From NCBI GenBank assembly GCA_017464045.1, contig JAFUEG010000215.1, forward strand, positions 1 through 7,079: a stretch of 7,079 nt of DNA, in the 5' to 3' direction. Shown in pieces: positions 1-5,210 of the stretch. The notes beneath the pieces are model-generated. The model had not been told where the DNA came from. It made no database searches and saw only the letters and a program-made list of their open reading frames with translations. The translations under genes and the position numbers were made by a program. Within the stretch, counting starts at the first letter, position 1; each line of letters begins with the position of its first letter. Source of the DNA: Lachnospiraceae bacterium. GTDB lineage: Bacteria; Bacillota_A; Clostridia; Lachnospirales; Lachnospiraceae.

Positions 1-1
1 A

Positions 2-367
2 AATTCGGGTGAAGAGTTAAAACTTGATATCCCTAGCGTAAGCTCAAAATCACTTAAGATAGATAACCTTATAATGTATACCAACGAATATGCATCAAAG
101 GCAATTGAAGCACTGGATGAGGCTGTTAAGAGGGTTTCAAATATTCGTTCAAGACTTGGTGCTTTTGAAAACAGATTAAATGATATATATGATAACCTTG
201 CTGTTCAAAATGAAAGCTTAACAGCAGCTTATTCAAGAATCATGGATACGGATATGGCTGAGGAAATGACAAACTATACACAGCAGGATGTGCTTTCACA
301 GGCAGCTATTTCAATGATGCAGAAGTCTAACGAAAGACCGGAGTCACTTTTACAGCTGTTACAGTAG
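2..367 (+). CDS. fliC/hag: Flagellin, C-terminal part (5' end outside window)
   Basis: Flagellin is the subunit of the flagellar filament, exported through the flagellar type III apparatus and polymerised outside the cell. Only the last 121 codons are present; the reading frame is open from base 2 and is cut by the window edge, so the start is not visible. The visible part is the conserved C-terminal D0/D1 helical region: an SNIRSRLGAFENRL segment (family form is 'R..LGA.QNRL'), then NLAVQNESLTAAYSRIMDTDMA (shown here as the family's 'N..AAESRIRD.DMA' block), then the helical LSQAAISMMQKSN stretch and the typical tail LLQLLQ. Y and M replace the usual E and R in the 'ESRIRD' motif. The ATG at 74 is an internal methionine, not the start. 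fliS follows after 13 bp, which fits a co-transcribed chaperone. Family identity is very secure; which paralogue of a multi-flagellin set it is cannot be told. Confidence 0.95.
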   Translation, partial: NSGEELKLDIPSVSSKSLKIDNLIMYTNEYASKAIEALDEAVKRVSNIRSRLGAFENRLNDIYDNLAVQNESLTAAYSRIMDTDMAEEMTNYTQQDVLSQAAISMMQKSNERPESLLQLLQ

Positions 368-380
368 CGGAGGTTTTTAG

Positions 381-860
381 ATGACCAGCGAGTTAAAAAA
401 GGAATTTACTTTAAGAATTACACAGGCAAATCACAGTGGACTTATATTAATTCTTTTTGATATGGAAAAGGTGTATGTTGAAGATGCACTTTCAGCATAT
501 GAAAAAGAGGATAAAAATGAATATTTAAAAAATATTAATCAGGCCAAAAAGGTACATAATGAACTGATGTCTGCGATAAATCCCGCAGATGAAAAAGGCA
601 GAACCTACCTGAATATTTTAAGATACATTTATACAAAGCTTATAGATTCGGCTGTTAAGAGACAGCCTTGTGAGCTTGACAGATGTCAGAATATGATGGA
701 TAATCTTCGTACCGGCTTCGAGAAGCTGCACGAGATAGACGATGAGGGACCTGTAATGCAAAATACACATCAGGTATATGCAGGACTTACCTATGGTAAG
801 GGTACCTTAAATGAAAGTCTTGAAGGTGTGGATTACAGTAAAAGAGGCTTTAGAGTGTGA
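381..860 (+). CDS. fliS: FliS-family flagellar export chaperone
   Basis: Predicted 159-residue cytoplasmic, mostly helical protein resembling FliS, the chaperone that binds the disordered C-terminal end of flagellin and stops it polymerising before export. Supporting sequence: an early 'TLRITQANHSGLILILFDM' segment equivalent to the FliS 'V.TASPEELILMLYDG' helix, then the helical A..A...KA..V..EL..A.. and NLRYIYTKLIDSAVK portions that match the FliS four-helix bundle ('NL..LYDYM...L..AN'), and a closing NLR.GFEKLHEI helix. After it comes an extension of about 35 residues ending in YAGLTYGKGTLNES, longer than classical FliS (about 125-135 residues). The start is set by AGCGGAGG 7 bases before the ATG. 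It lies 13 bp behind the flagellin gene, which supports the role. The stop codon TGA (858-860) lies inside a REP-like hairpin. It is divergent from textbook FliS, so the call rests on pattern plus context. Confidence 0.85.
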   Translation: MTSELKKEFTLRITQANHSGLILILFDMEKVYVEDALSAYEKEDKNEYLKNINQAKKVHNELMSAINPADEKGRTYLNILRYIYTKLIDSAVKRQPCELDRCQNMMDNLRTGFEKLHEIDDEGPVMQNTHQVYAGLTYGKGTLNESLEGVDYSKRGFRV

Positions 861-883
861 CATGCGGCGTGTGCCTTGTCACA
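856..883 (+). repeat. Solo REP-like hairpin over fliS stop and HIT leader
   Basis: A 28-base hairpin: TGTGACA (856-862) pairs with TGTCACA (877-883), and inside it GGC (866-868) pairs with GCC (873-875) around a GTGT loop. It resembles single arms of elements A and C (TGTGACATGGGAACAG..CACCTTGTCACA), with the same ACATG... start and CCTTGTCACA end, so I read it as a solo, diverged unit of the same repeat family. The fliS stop codon is within the left stem, and the ribosome binding site of the HIT gene (AAAGAGGAGG, 883-892) begins at its right edge. No U-tract follows, so it is not a normal terminator. Confidence 0.6.
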
Positions 884-900
884 AAGAGGAGGTAAAGAAG

Positions 901-1317
901 ATGATAAAAGAAGATTGCATATTCTGCAAGATTGCAAAGGGAGAAATCCCATCAGCTACGATTTATGAAAGTAATGATTTTAAATGCATACTCGATGTGG
1001 CACCTGCCAATAAGGGACATGCACTAATCATTCCTAAGGAACATTCCGATAATATATTTGATCTTGATGCGGAGATGGCGGCAAAGGTATTTTCATTTGC
1101 AACCATAGCAGCAAGAGCGATAAAAGAAGAGACCGGCTGCGACGGACTCAACATAGTTCAGAATAACGGCGAGGCAGCAGGACAGACGGTAAATCATTTC
1201 CATATGCATATCATCCCAAGATTTAAGGGTGACGATGTAAATGTAAAATGGAAACAGCTTGAGACCGAAAGCGAAGCACAAAATGAACTCGCAAAGGCAA
1301 TTAAAAAAAGATTATAG
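901..1317 (+). CDS. HIT-family (histidine triad) nucleotide-binding protein
   Basis: 138-residue soluble protein of the histidine triad superfamily, Hint/HinT branch: nucleotide-binding hydrolases that typically cleave purine nucleoside phosphoramidates and adenylates through a covalent His-AMP intermediate. The diagnostic HxHxH triad is His99-Phe-His101-Met-His103 followed by IIPR, with the usual GxxxGQTVNHFH lead-in. An N-terminal Cys6-x2-Cys9 (DCIFCKIAKGEIP) with His48 is the zinc site seen in many bacterial HinT proteins, and DVAPANKGHALIIPKEH is the conserved substrate-side segment. The start is ATG 901, placed 8 bases after an excellent AGAGGAGG; an in-frame upstream ATG at 811 would overlap fliS, has no such site and gives a non-homologous leader. 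Length matches the family. Gap to fliS is 40 bp, holding a hairpin; it may be read through from the flagellar genes, but functional linkage to flagella is not implied. Confidence 0.95.
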   Translation: MIKEDCIFCKIAKGEIPSATIYESNDFKCILDVAPANKGHALIIPKEHSDNIFDLDAEMAAKVFSFATIAARAIKEETGCDGLNIVQNNGEAAGQTVNHFHMHIIPRFKGDDVNVKWKQLETESEAQNELAKAIKKRL

Positions 1318-1337
1318 TACACCCCTATATATACGTA

Positions 1338-1377
1338 AAAATCCTCATGGTTGAAGAATTTCGGCTGTGGGGATTTT
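1338..1377 (+). terminator. Probable intrinsic terminator after the HIT gene
   Basis: AAAATCCTCA (1338-1347) pairs with TGGGGATTTT (1368-1377) through a 10-bp stem with one G-U pair and a 20-base loop. The A-run on the left and T-run on the right make it usable in both directions. It starts 21 bp after the HIT stop. The loop is long and the U-run short, so strength is uncertain; its right side abuts foldback element A. Confidence 0.55.
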
Positions 1378-1704
1378 CCAATTTGTCAAGTGGTGTAACA
1401 GGGGACAGGCACCTTGTCACATCATGTTTAAAGTACATCAGATAAAAATAGGTCTATATGTTAGCATTTAGTCCGATTTGCGTTAAATCAAAAGTGAAAA
1501 TTCGCATATAGGTGCGTTAAAAAAATCGAACTGTTTGAGTGCAGCGAGTTTTCGATTTTTAGCACCTATAAAGAATTGAACGCTTTGATTTAGCAAATTG
1601 ATGACTAGCTAACATATAGACCTATTTTTATCTGATGTACTGGAAAACTTATAAAATGTGACAAGATGCCTGTCTCCCTTGTTATATCACTTGACAAATT
1701 GGAA
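1376..1704. repeat. Foldback element A (long imperfect palindrome, MITE/BIME-like)
   Basis: About 329 bp whose two halves are inverted copies of each other almost throughout. The outer 16 bases TTCCAATTTGTCAAGT (1376-1391) recur inverted at 1689-1704. Next come REP-like arms, CAGGGGACAGGCACCTTGTC on the left and the inverted form GACAAGATGCCTGTCTCCCT on the right. Then a perfect 33-bp inverted repeat pairs 1433-1465 with 1608-1640. Further in, ATTTGC..TAAATCAAA and ATAGGTGC..TAAAAATCGAA are again matched, and the loop near 1530-1547 contains TGTTTGAGTGCAGCGAG. It has no coding capacity and no clear target duplication. The arms resemble element C and the solo hairpin at 856-883. I infer a non-autonomous element mobilised in trans, for example by a REP-associated tyrosine transposase, none of which is in the window. 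It fills the 300-base gene-free gap between the HIT gene and the metK leader. Confidence 0.85.
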
Positions 1705-1719
1705 TATATAATGTAATGT
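1691..1719 (+). promoter_or_regulatory. Candidate metK promoter, -35 inside element A
   Basis: A consensus -35 hexamer TTGACA (1691-1696) is followed after 17 bases by TAATGT (1714-1719), a weak -10 with T, A and final T conserved. It would start transcription near 1726, about 18 bases before the riboswitch aptamer, which is a suitable place. The TTGACA is part of the terminal inverted repeat of element A, so the element end seems to provide half of the promoter. The weak -10 keeps confidence moderate. Confidence 0.4.
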
Positions 1720-1743
1720 ATGTTTATATTTTATAAGAGAACT

Positions 1744-1900
1744 CTCTTATTCAGAATGGTGGAGTCATAAGGGACTGCGAAGCCATGGCAACCCCGACCC
1801 GGTCGGAAGGTGCCAACCTGAGCGATACTAAATGGTAGTCGAGCAATAAGAGGATTTGAGCATATTTGTTTTCAAATCCGGTTGCTTGCCGGATTCTTTT
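1744..1900 (+). promoter_or_regulatory. SAM-I (S-box) riboswitch with terminator, controlling metK
   Basis: The leader folds as a class I S-adenosylmethionine aptamer (1744-1852). P1 is CTCTTATT (1744-1751) with AATAAGAG (1845-1852). P2 pairs ATGG (1756-1759) with CCAT (1783-1786), with GGTGGAG and TGCGAAG around the kink-turn. P2b is GTC/GAC, and its loop AGG (1770-1772) can form the pseudoknot with CCT (1817-1819). P3 is CCGAC/GTCGG (1794-1798, 1802-1806), followed by the conserved AAGGTGCCAA. P4 is CGA..UACU/GGUA..UCG (1823-1841) with a bulged G. Conserved GGCAACC is present at 1787-1793. The expression platform holds a terminator, AATCCGG (1875-1881) with CCGGATT (1889-1895) then CTTTT, and an antiterminator, GGATTTGA (1852-1859) with TCAAATCC (1872-1879), extended by GCAA/TTGC that uses P1 bases. 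High SAM should therefore terminate transcription before metK, the family's standard OFF logic. Confidence 0.95.
1875..1900 (+). terminator. Riboswitch-controlled intrinsic terminator
   Basis: Stem AATCCGG (1875-1881) and CCGGATT (1889-1895) with loop TTGCTTG, followed by CTTTT and more T-rich sequence. Its left strand shares AATCC with the antiterminator's right strand, so the two are mutually exclusive. It ends 18 bases before the metK start codon. Confidence 0.85.
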
Positions 1901-1918
1901 AATTTTATGGAGGAAAAA

Positions 1919-3106
1919 ATGGAGAAATTATTATTTACATCAGAGTCAGTAACAGAAGGACATCCTGACAAAATCTGCGATCAGATTTCAGACGCCATAC
2001 TTGATGCGCTGCTCGAGCAGGATCCAATGAGCCGTGTAGCCTGCGAGACAGCTATTACAACAGGACTTGTGCTTGTTATGGGTGAGATATCAACAAAGGC
2101 TTATGTTGATATACAGAAAATAGTTCGTGAAACTATAAGAGGTATCGGATATGACAGAGCCAAATACGGTTTTGACTGCGATACCTGTGGAGTAATCACT
2201 GCAATTGATGAGCAGTCATCAGATATTGCAATGGGTGTTGATAAGGCACTCGAGGCAAAGGAAAATACAATGAGTGATGATGAGATAGAAGCAATTGGAG
2301 CCGGTGACCAGGGTATGATGTTTGGTTTTGCTACCAACGAAACACCTGAGCTTATGCCATATCCTATCTCACTTGCACACAAGCTTGCGTTAAGACTTAC
2401 GGAGGTCAGAAAGAACGGAACTCTTCCTTATCTTAGACCGGACGGAAAGACACAGGTTTCTGTAGAGTACGATGAAAAAGGCAAGCCGTCAAGACTTGAT
2501 GCCGTTGTTCTTTCAACCCAGCATGGTGAAGAGGTAACTCAGGAGCAGATTCACGCAGATATTAAGAACTACGTATTTGCCGAGATACTGCCTCAGAATA
2601 TGGTAGATGAAAACACTAAATTCTTTATAAACCCTACAGGAAGATTTGTAATCGGCGGACCAAACGGAGACAGCGGACTTACAGGACGTAAGATAATAGT
2701 TGATACCTATGGTGGATATGCACGTCATGGCGGCGGAGCATTTTCCGGAAAGGACTGTACCAAGGTTGACCGTTCGGCTGCATATGCTGCAAGATACGTT
2801 GCAAAAAATATCGTGGCAGCAGGTATAGCAGATAAATGTGAGATACAGCTTTCATATGCAATCGGTGTTGCAAAGCCTACATCAATTATGATAGATACAT
2901 TTGGAACAGGCAAAATATCAGATGAGAAGCTCGTTGAAATCGTAAGAGAAAACTTTGATTTAAGACCGGCAGGCATAATCAGGATGCTTGACTTAAGAAG
3001 ACCTATTTATAAGCAGACAGCAGCCTACGGACACTTCGGAAGAACCGATGTAGACCTCCCGTGGGAGCGCACCGATATGGCTGACAAATTAAAATCGTAT
3101 TTATAG
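1919..3106 (+). CDS. metK: S-adenosylmethionine synthetase (methionine adenosyltransferase)
   Basis: Makes S-adenosylmethionine from ATP and methionine with release of phosphate and diphosphate; cytoplasmic, tetrameric, Mg2+/K+-dependent in the family. The 395-residue product is full family length. Visible signatures: [16 protein letters not shown] with the ATP/catalytic GHPDK at 14-18; GAGDQG at 127-132 (signature 1), continued as [10 protein letters not shown]; and [17 protein letters not shown] from residue 271 (signature 2, ATP phosphate loop); also [20 protein letters not shown] before it. The start chosen is ATG 1919 because the product then begins [11 protein letters not shown] as in orthologues and ATGGAGG (1907-1913) sits 5 bases upstream. 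An in-frame ATG at 1907 overlaps that binding site, and a TTG at 1856 would start inside the riboswitch; both are rejected. Expression is controlled by the SAM-I riboswitch just upstream, which gives end-product feedback. No intrinsic terminator with a U-tract follows; foldback element B does. Confidence 0.98.
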   Translation: MEKLLFTSESVTEGHPDKICDQISDAILDALLEQDPMSRVACETAITTGLVLVMGEISTKAYVDIQKIVRETIRGIGYDRAKYGFDCDTCGVITAIDEQSSDIAMGVDKALEAKENTMSDDEIEAIGAGDQGMMFGFATNETPELMPYPISLAHKLALRLTEVRKNGTLPYLRPDGKTQVSVEYDEKGKPSRLDAVVLSTQHGEEVTQEQIHADIKNYVFAEILPQNMVDENTKFFINPTGRFVIGGPNGDSGLTGRKIIVDTYGGYARHGGGAFSGKDCTKVDRSAAYAARYVAKNIVAAGIADKCEIQLSYAIGVAKPTSIMIDTFGTGKISDEKLVEIVRENFDLRPAGIIRMLDLRRPIYKQTAAYGHFGRTDVDLPWERTDMADKLKSYL

Positions 3107-3122
3107 TATGATGGAGTATGAC

Positions 3123-3263
3123 GGTCGGATAAGATTAGACTAAATCCATCGCAGGCACGCTCTCGCTACTCTCGGACGCAGCGATACTAAGCTCGAAAAG
3201 ACCTCGCTAAGTACCGGCGTCCTCAAAGTACCTGCTTATGGATTTGTCTAATCTTATCCGACC
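3123..3263. repeat. Foldback element B (141-bp palindromic intergenic element)
   Basis: Perfect 18-bp terminal inverted repeats GGTCGGATAAGATTAGAC (3123-3140) and its complement (3246-3263), continued by AAATCCAT/ATGGATTT (3142-3149 with 3238-3245), GCAGG/CCTGC (3151-3155 with 3231-3235), GGACGC/GCGTCC (3174-3179 with 3217-3222) and a tip near TACTAAGC/GCTAAGTA (3185-3192 with 3206-3213). The tip loop has CTCGAAAAGACCT. It has no U-tract, so it is not a simple terminator, and no coding potential. Its sequence is unrelated to the REP-like arms of A and C, so it is a second repeat family. It is GC-richer than the flanks and occupies most of the metK-carbamoyltransferase gap. Confidence 0.85.
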
Positions 3264-3303
3264 TGGTAGTTGTATATTATAATTTATTGTAGGAGATTTA
3301 ATT

Positions 3304-4236
3304 ATGAAGAATATGCTTAATTTCAAGAATTTTTCAGCTGATGAACTAATGGAGATTCTCGAGCTTGCACAGGATATGAAAATGAATCCTGAGAAGTACA
3401 GCGAGTCTCTTAAGGGAAAAAAGCTTTATACCTTGTTTGAGAAGAGTTCAACAAGAACTTTTCTTTCATTTACAACCGGTATAACCGAACTTGGCGGTAC
3501 GTATTTCAATCAGCTTTGGGAGGATTCCAATTTCGTACTAGGAGAGCCGGTTTCGGAGATTAAGTACGTGTGCAGAAATGTAGATATAATCATGGCTCGT
3601 CTTGTTAAAAATGAAACTGTAGAGCTTTTCGGAAAGAACGTGACGGTTCCTTTTATAAATGGCTGTGATAACTCCTATCATCCGTGCCAGATACTTGCAG
3701 ATGCGCTTACTATAATCGAACATTTCGGAAACCTTGATGTAAAGCTTCTTTATATTGGTGCAAAGAATAATGTTTTTAATTCACTTGTCGAATTTTTTGC
3801 GAAGATGAAAAAGGGTACACTTTACGGACTTACTCCGCTTGTTAACAATACCGCATGTGACGATGCATTTTATGAAGAGGCAAAGGCTACAGGTCACTAT
3901 GTTGAACTGGACCCTGCCATGTCAATAGACGAGGCAAAGACTTATGTAAAGGAAATGGATATCCTCTATACCGACACATGGGTTGATATGGAATTTTTCA
4001 ACAATCCTGAATTTGCAGAGAAGAAAGCAGAGATTATGGCTAAGATGATGCCATATCAGATAAATGATGCCTTCCTTGAGGGTAGTCATGCAGTGGTTAT
4101 GCACGATATGCCTATGCATGTAGGCTTTGAGATTTCAAAGAGTGTGGAGATGAAGCATCTTGACCTTATCTTGGATGAGGCAGAAAACCGCCGCCACGCT
4201 GAGAAGGCTGTTATGTACACTCTTATAAACAGTTAG
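3304..4236 (+). CDS. Aspartate/ornithine carbamoyltransferase family enzyme (argF-like, divergent)
   Basis: 310-residue cytoplasmic transcarbamylase, the length of a typical ornithine carbamoyltransferase, which transfers a carbamoyl group from carbamoyl phosphate to ornithine to give citrulline. The carbamoyl phosphate side is clear: EKSSTRTFLSF with Ser49-Thr50-Arg51-Thr52 (the usual fifth residue Arg is Phe53), a MARL segment, and HPCQILAD with His126-Pro127-Cys128-Gln129. AKNNVFNSL at 153-161 matches the OTCase 'NNV.NSL' motif. The amino-acid side is not canonical: the 'DVWVSMG' loop reads DTWVDMEF (Asp224, then Asp228-Met229-Glu230) and the 'HCLP' motif reads His267-Asp268-Met269-Pro270. 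The QLGRGE segment is FVLGE. AGGAG sits 8 bases before ATG 3304. Neighbours give no arginine-biosynthesis context. Automated annotation would probably call this argF; I hold the fold as sure and the acceptor substrate as open. Confidence 0.85.
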   Translation: MKNMLNFKNFSADELMEILELAQDMKMNPEKYSESLKGKKLYTLFEKSSTRTFLSFTTGITELGGTYFNQLWEDSNFVLGEPVSEIKYVCRNVDIIMARLVKNETVELFGKNVTVPFINGCDNSYHPCQILADALTIIEHFGNLDVKLLYIGAKNNVFNSLVEFFAKMKKGTLYGLTPLVNNTACDDAFYEEAKATGHYVELDPAMSIDEAKTYVKEMDILYTDTWVDMEFFNNPEFAEKKAEIMAKMMPYQINDAFLEGSHAVVMHDMPMHVGFEISKSVEMKHLDLILDEAENRRHAEKAVMYTLINS

Positions 4237-4243
4237 AAGAATT

Positions 4244-4411
4244 ATATGTGACATGGGAACAGACACCTTGTCATATCATGGTAGCAATATTTGAAGACAG
4301 TATATAAAAATGTGCTTAGCATGGCGTTAAGTAACACGTGCCATGCGAGTACATTTTTATATACGGTCGGAGTTAGCAAAATGTGACAAGGTGCCTGTTC
4401 CCATGTCATAT
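4244..4411. repeat. Foldback element C, same terminal family as element A
   Basis: 168 bp with inverted ends: ATATGTGACATGGGAACAGA (from 4244) corresponds to the complement of CTGTTCCCATGTCATAT (to 4411), and CACCTTGTCAYAT matches on both sides. Each arm is also a small hairpin by itself (TGTGACA..TTGTCATA). The centre has a perfect 14-bp stem GTATATAAAAATGT (4300-4313) with ACATTTTTATATAC (4351-4364), then GCATGGC (4319-4325) with GCCATGC (4340-4346) around a short loop. The arms share GGGRACAGGCACCTTGTCACAT with element A, while the cores differ. It begins 8 bp after the carbamoyltransferase stop and ends 15 bp before the next start codon, so a strong hairpin would form right before that gene's ribosome binding site. 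Confidence 0.85.
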
Positions 4412-4426
4412 TTGTGGAGTTAATTT

Positions 4427-4921
4427 ATGGATTGGAAATATTGGATAACCATACTCGGTATGGTGCTTTTTCTTGGATTTGGTATTTCAGTGTGGCTTTG
4501 TATATCAGCCATTAAAAAGCAGGAAGAAATTATTATAGCAAGCAGGCTTCATCATAAGATGAGTGGTTATGAGATTATTATGGCAAATATTGGACTGTTA
4601 TTTGCAGTTATCATGATTGCATACCATTATTATATTTTTTTGCCGGCTGTAATATGTATGGTGCTTTTCATAATACTTCAGACCAAGATACAGAGTGGGA
4701 TAACCGAGGACGGAGCGCTTATAGATACCACATTTTTGGAATGGGAATTTATGAAAAGTTACAAGCTTGTTTATGAGGAAGACAGGGATAGCATAATAGT
4801 TTTAAAAATAAGGGCAAATCGTAAGCAATACGTTTTGGTATGTGATAGAGAAGATAAGAAAAAAATAGAAGAGATATTTAAAAAAAATAAAGTTAAGGTA
4901 ACGGAGACAATAAACACCTGA
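4427..4921 (+). CDS. Small three-TM membrane protein, DUF5673-like C-terminal domain
   Basis: 164 residues, function unknown. Hydrophobic segments are at about 7-29, 51-66 and 69-86, the last two joined by HYY as a tight hairpin. A soluble tail of about 78 residues follows: GITEDGALIDTTFLEWEFMK, then SYKLVYEE..SIIVLKIRA.RKQYVLVCD and a basic helix DKKKIEEIFKKNK. The tail order (short sheet, 'G...D..F..W..IKSY', strand, strand, final helix) resembles the DUF5673/bacterial PH-like tails common on small membrane proteins of Clostridia; this is recognition by pattern, not proven. The start is ATG 4427 with GTGGAG (4414-4419) 7 bases upstream; the product begins MDWKYW. The charge pattern would put the tail in the cytoplasm with an outside N-terminus, but topology is uncertain. 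Foldback element C precedes it and a strong terminator follows, so it is probably monocistronic or read through from the carbamoyltransferase. Confidence 0.8.
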   Translation: MDWKYWITILGMVLFLGFGISVWLCISAIKKQEEIIIASRLHHKMSGYEIIMANIGLLFAVIMIAYHYYIFLPAVICMVLFIILQTKIQSGITEDGALIDTTFLEWEFMKSYKLVYEEDRDSIIVLKIRANRKQYVLVCDREDKKKIEEIFKKNKVKVTETINT

Positions 4922-4950
4922 TTTTTATAATTTAGATATAATTTATGGCT

Positions 4951-4994
4951 AAAAGCGATACTGATAAGATTTGTTATCATTGTATCGCTTTTTT
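4951..4994 (+). terminator. Strong intrinsic terminator
   Basis: AAAAGCGATAC (4951-4961) pairs with GTATCGCTTTT (4982-4992), and inside it GATAA (4963-4967) pairs with TTATC (4974-4978). Six T's (4989-4994) close it. It lies 29 bp after the stop of the three-TM protein and, with the A-run on the left, could work in both directions. Confidence 0.9.
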
Positions 4995-5028
4995 GTTGTC
5001 ATACTATAGTGCAGTTTCCCCCAAATCC

Positions 5029-5057
5029 TTGATTTTGTAGTATATTAATGCTAGAAT
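5029..5057 (+). promoter_or_regulatory. Candidate sigma-A promoter for the zinc-ribbon gene
   Basis: TTGATT (5029-5034) and TAGAAT (5052-5057, five of six consensus bases) are separated by 17 bases. This would leave an untranslated leader of about 145 bases, AT-rich and without a fold I can recognise. In such AT-rich DNA chance matches are common. The stretch from 4995 to 5210 otherwise shows no gene or repeat. Confidence 0.4.
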
Positions 5058-5210
5058 TATTTTTTGTATATACAATTTAAAATGTATTTATCACACGCCT
5101 TGATGCGCAAATATTTGCTAAGTAGAAGATTGTATAAATAATATATAAAATAAAAAAGAATCAAAGTAAATTATGATGAAGCATATAAAAACTATATGAA
5201 CTGAGGTAAA

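Noticed and set aside
811..900. A longer HIT protein starting at ATG 811
   Set aside because: It would overlap fliS by 50 bases, lacks a ribosome binding site, and adds a leader that does not fit the family; ATG 901 has an excellent AGAGGAGG.
963..1281. Minus-strand ORFs opposite the HIT gene, and similar ones opposite metK, the carbamoyltransferase and the last two genes
   Set aside because: They lie antisense to well-supported genes, have no ribosome binding sites or recognisable domains, and follow from the codon composition of the real frames.
1376..1704. CRISPR array or retron-type RNA in the gap before metK
   Set aside because: The repeats are inverted, not direct and regularly spaced, and there is no nearby reverse transcriptase or Cas gene.
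1707..1712. TATAAT at 1707 as the metK -10
   Set aside because: Only 10 bases separate it from TTGACA at 1691, too short for a sigma-A promoter; the 17-base partner TAATGT is weaker but properly spaced.
1856..1918. metK start at TTG 1856 or ATG 1907
   Set aside because: TTG 1856 lies in the riboswitch antiterminator, and ATG 1907 overlaps the ribosome binding site of the start at 1919, which gives the family's usual N-terminus.
3123..3263. Element B as the intrinsic terminator of metK
   Set aside because: There is no U-tract after the right arm; it may still slow or process transcripts, but it does not fit the standard model.
3278..3283. TATAAT as a -10 box of the carbamoyltransferase gene
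   Set aside because: No acceptable -35 lies 16-18 bases upstream (only TATCCG-like sequence at the end of element B), and it would put the start almost on the ribosome binding site.
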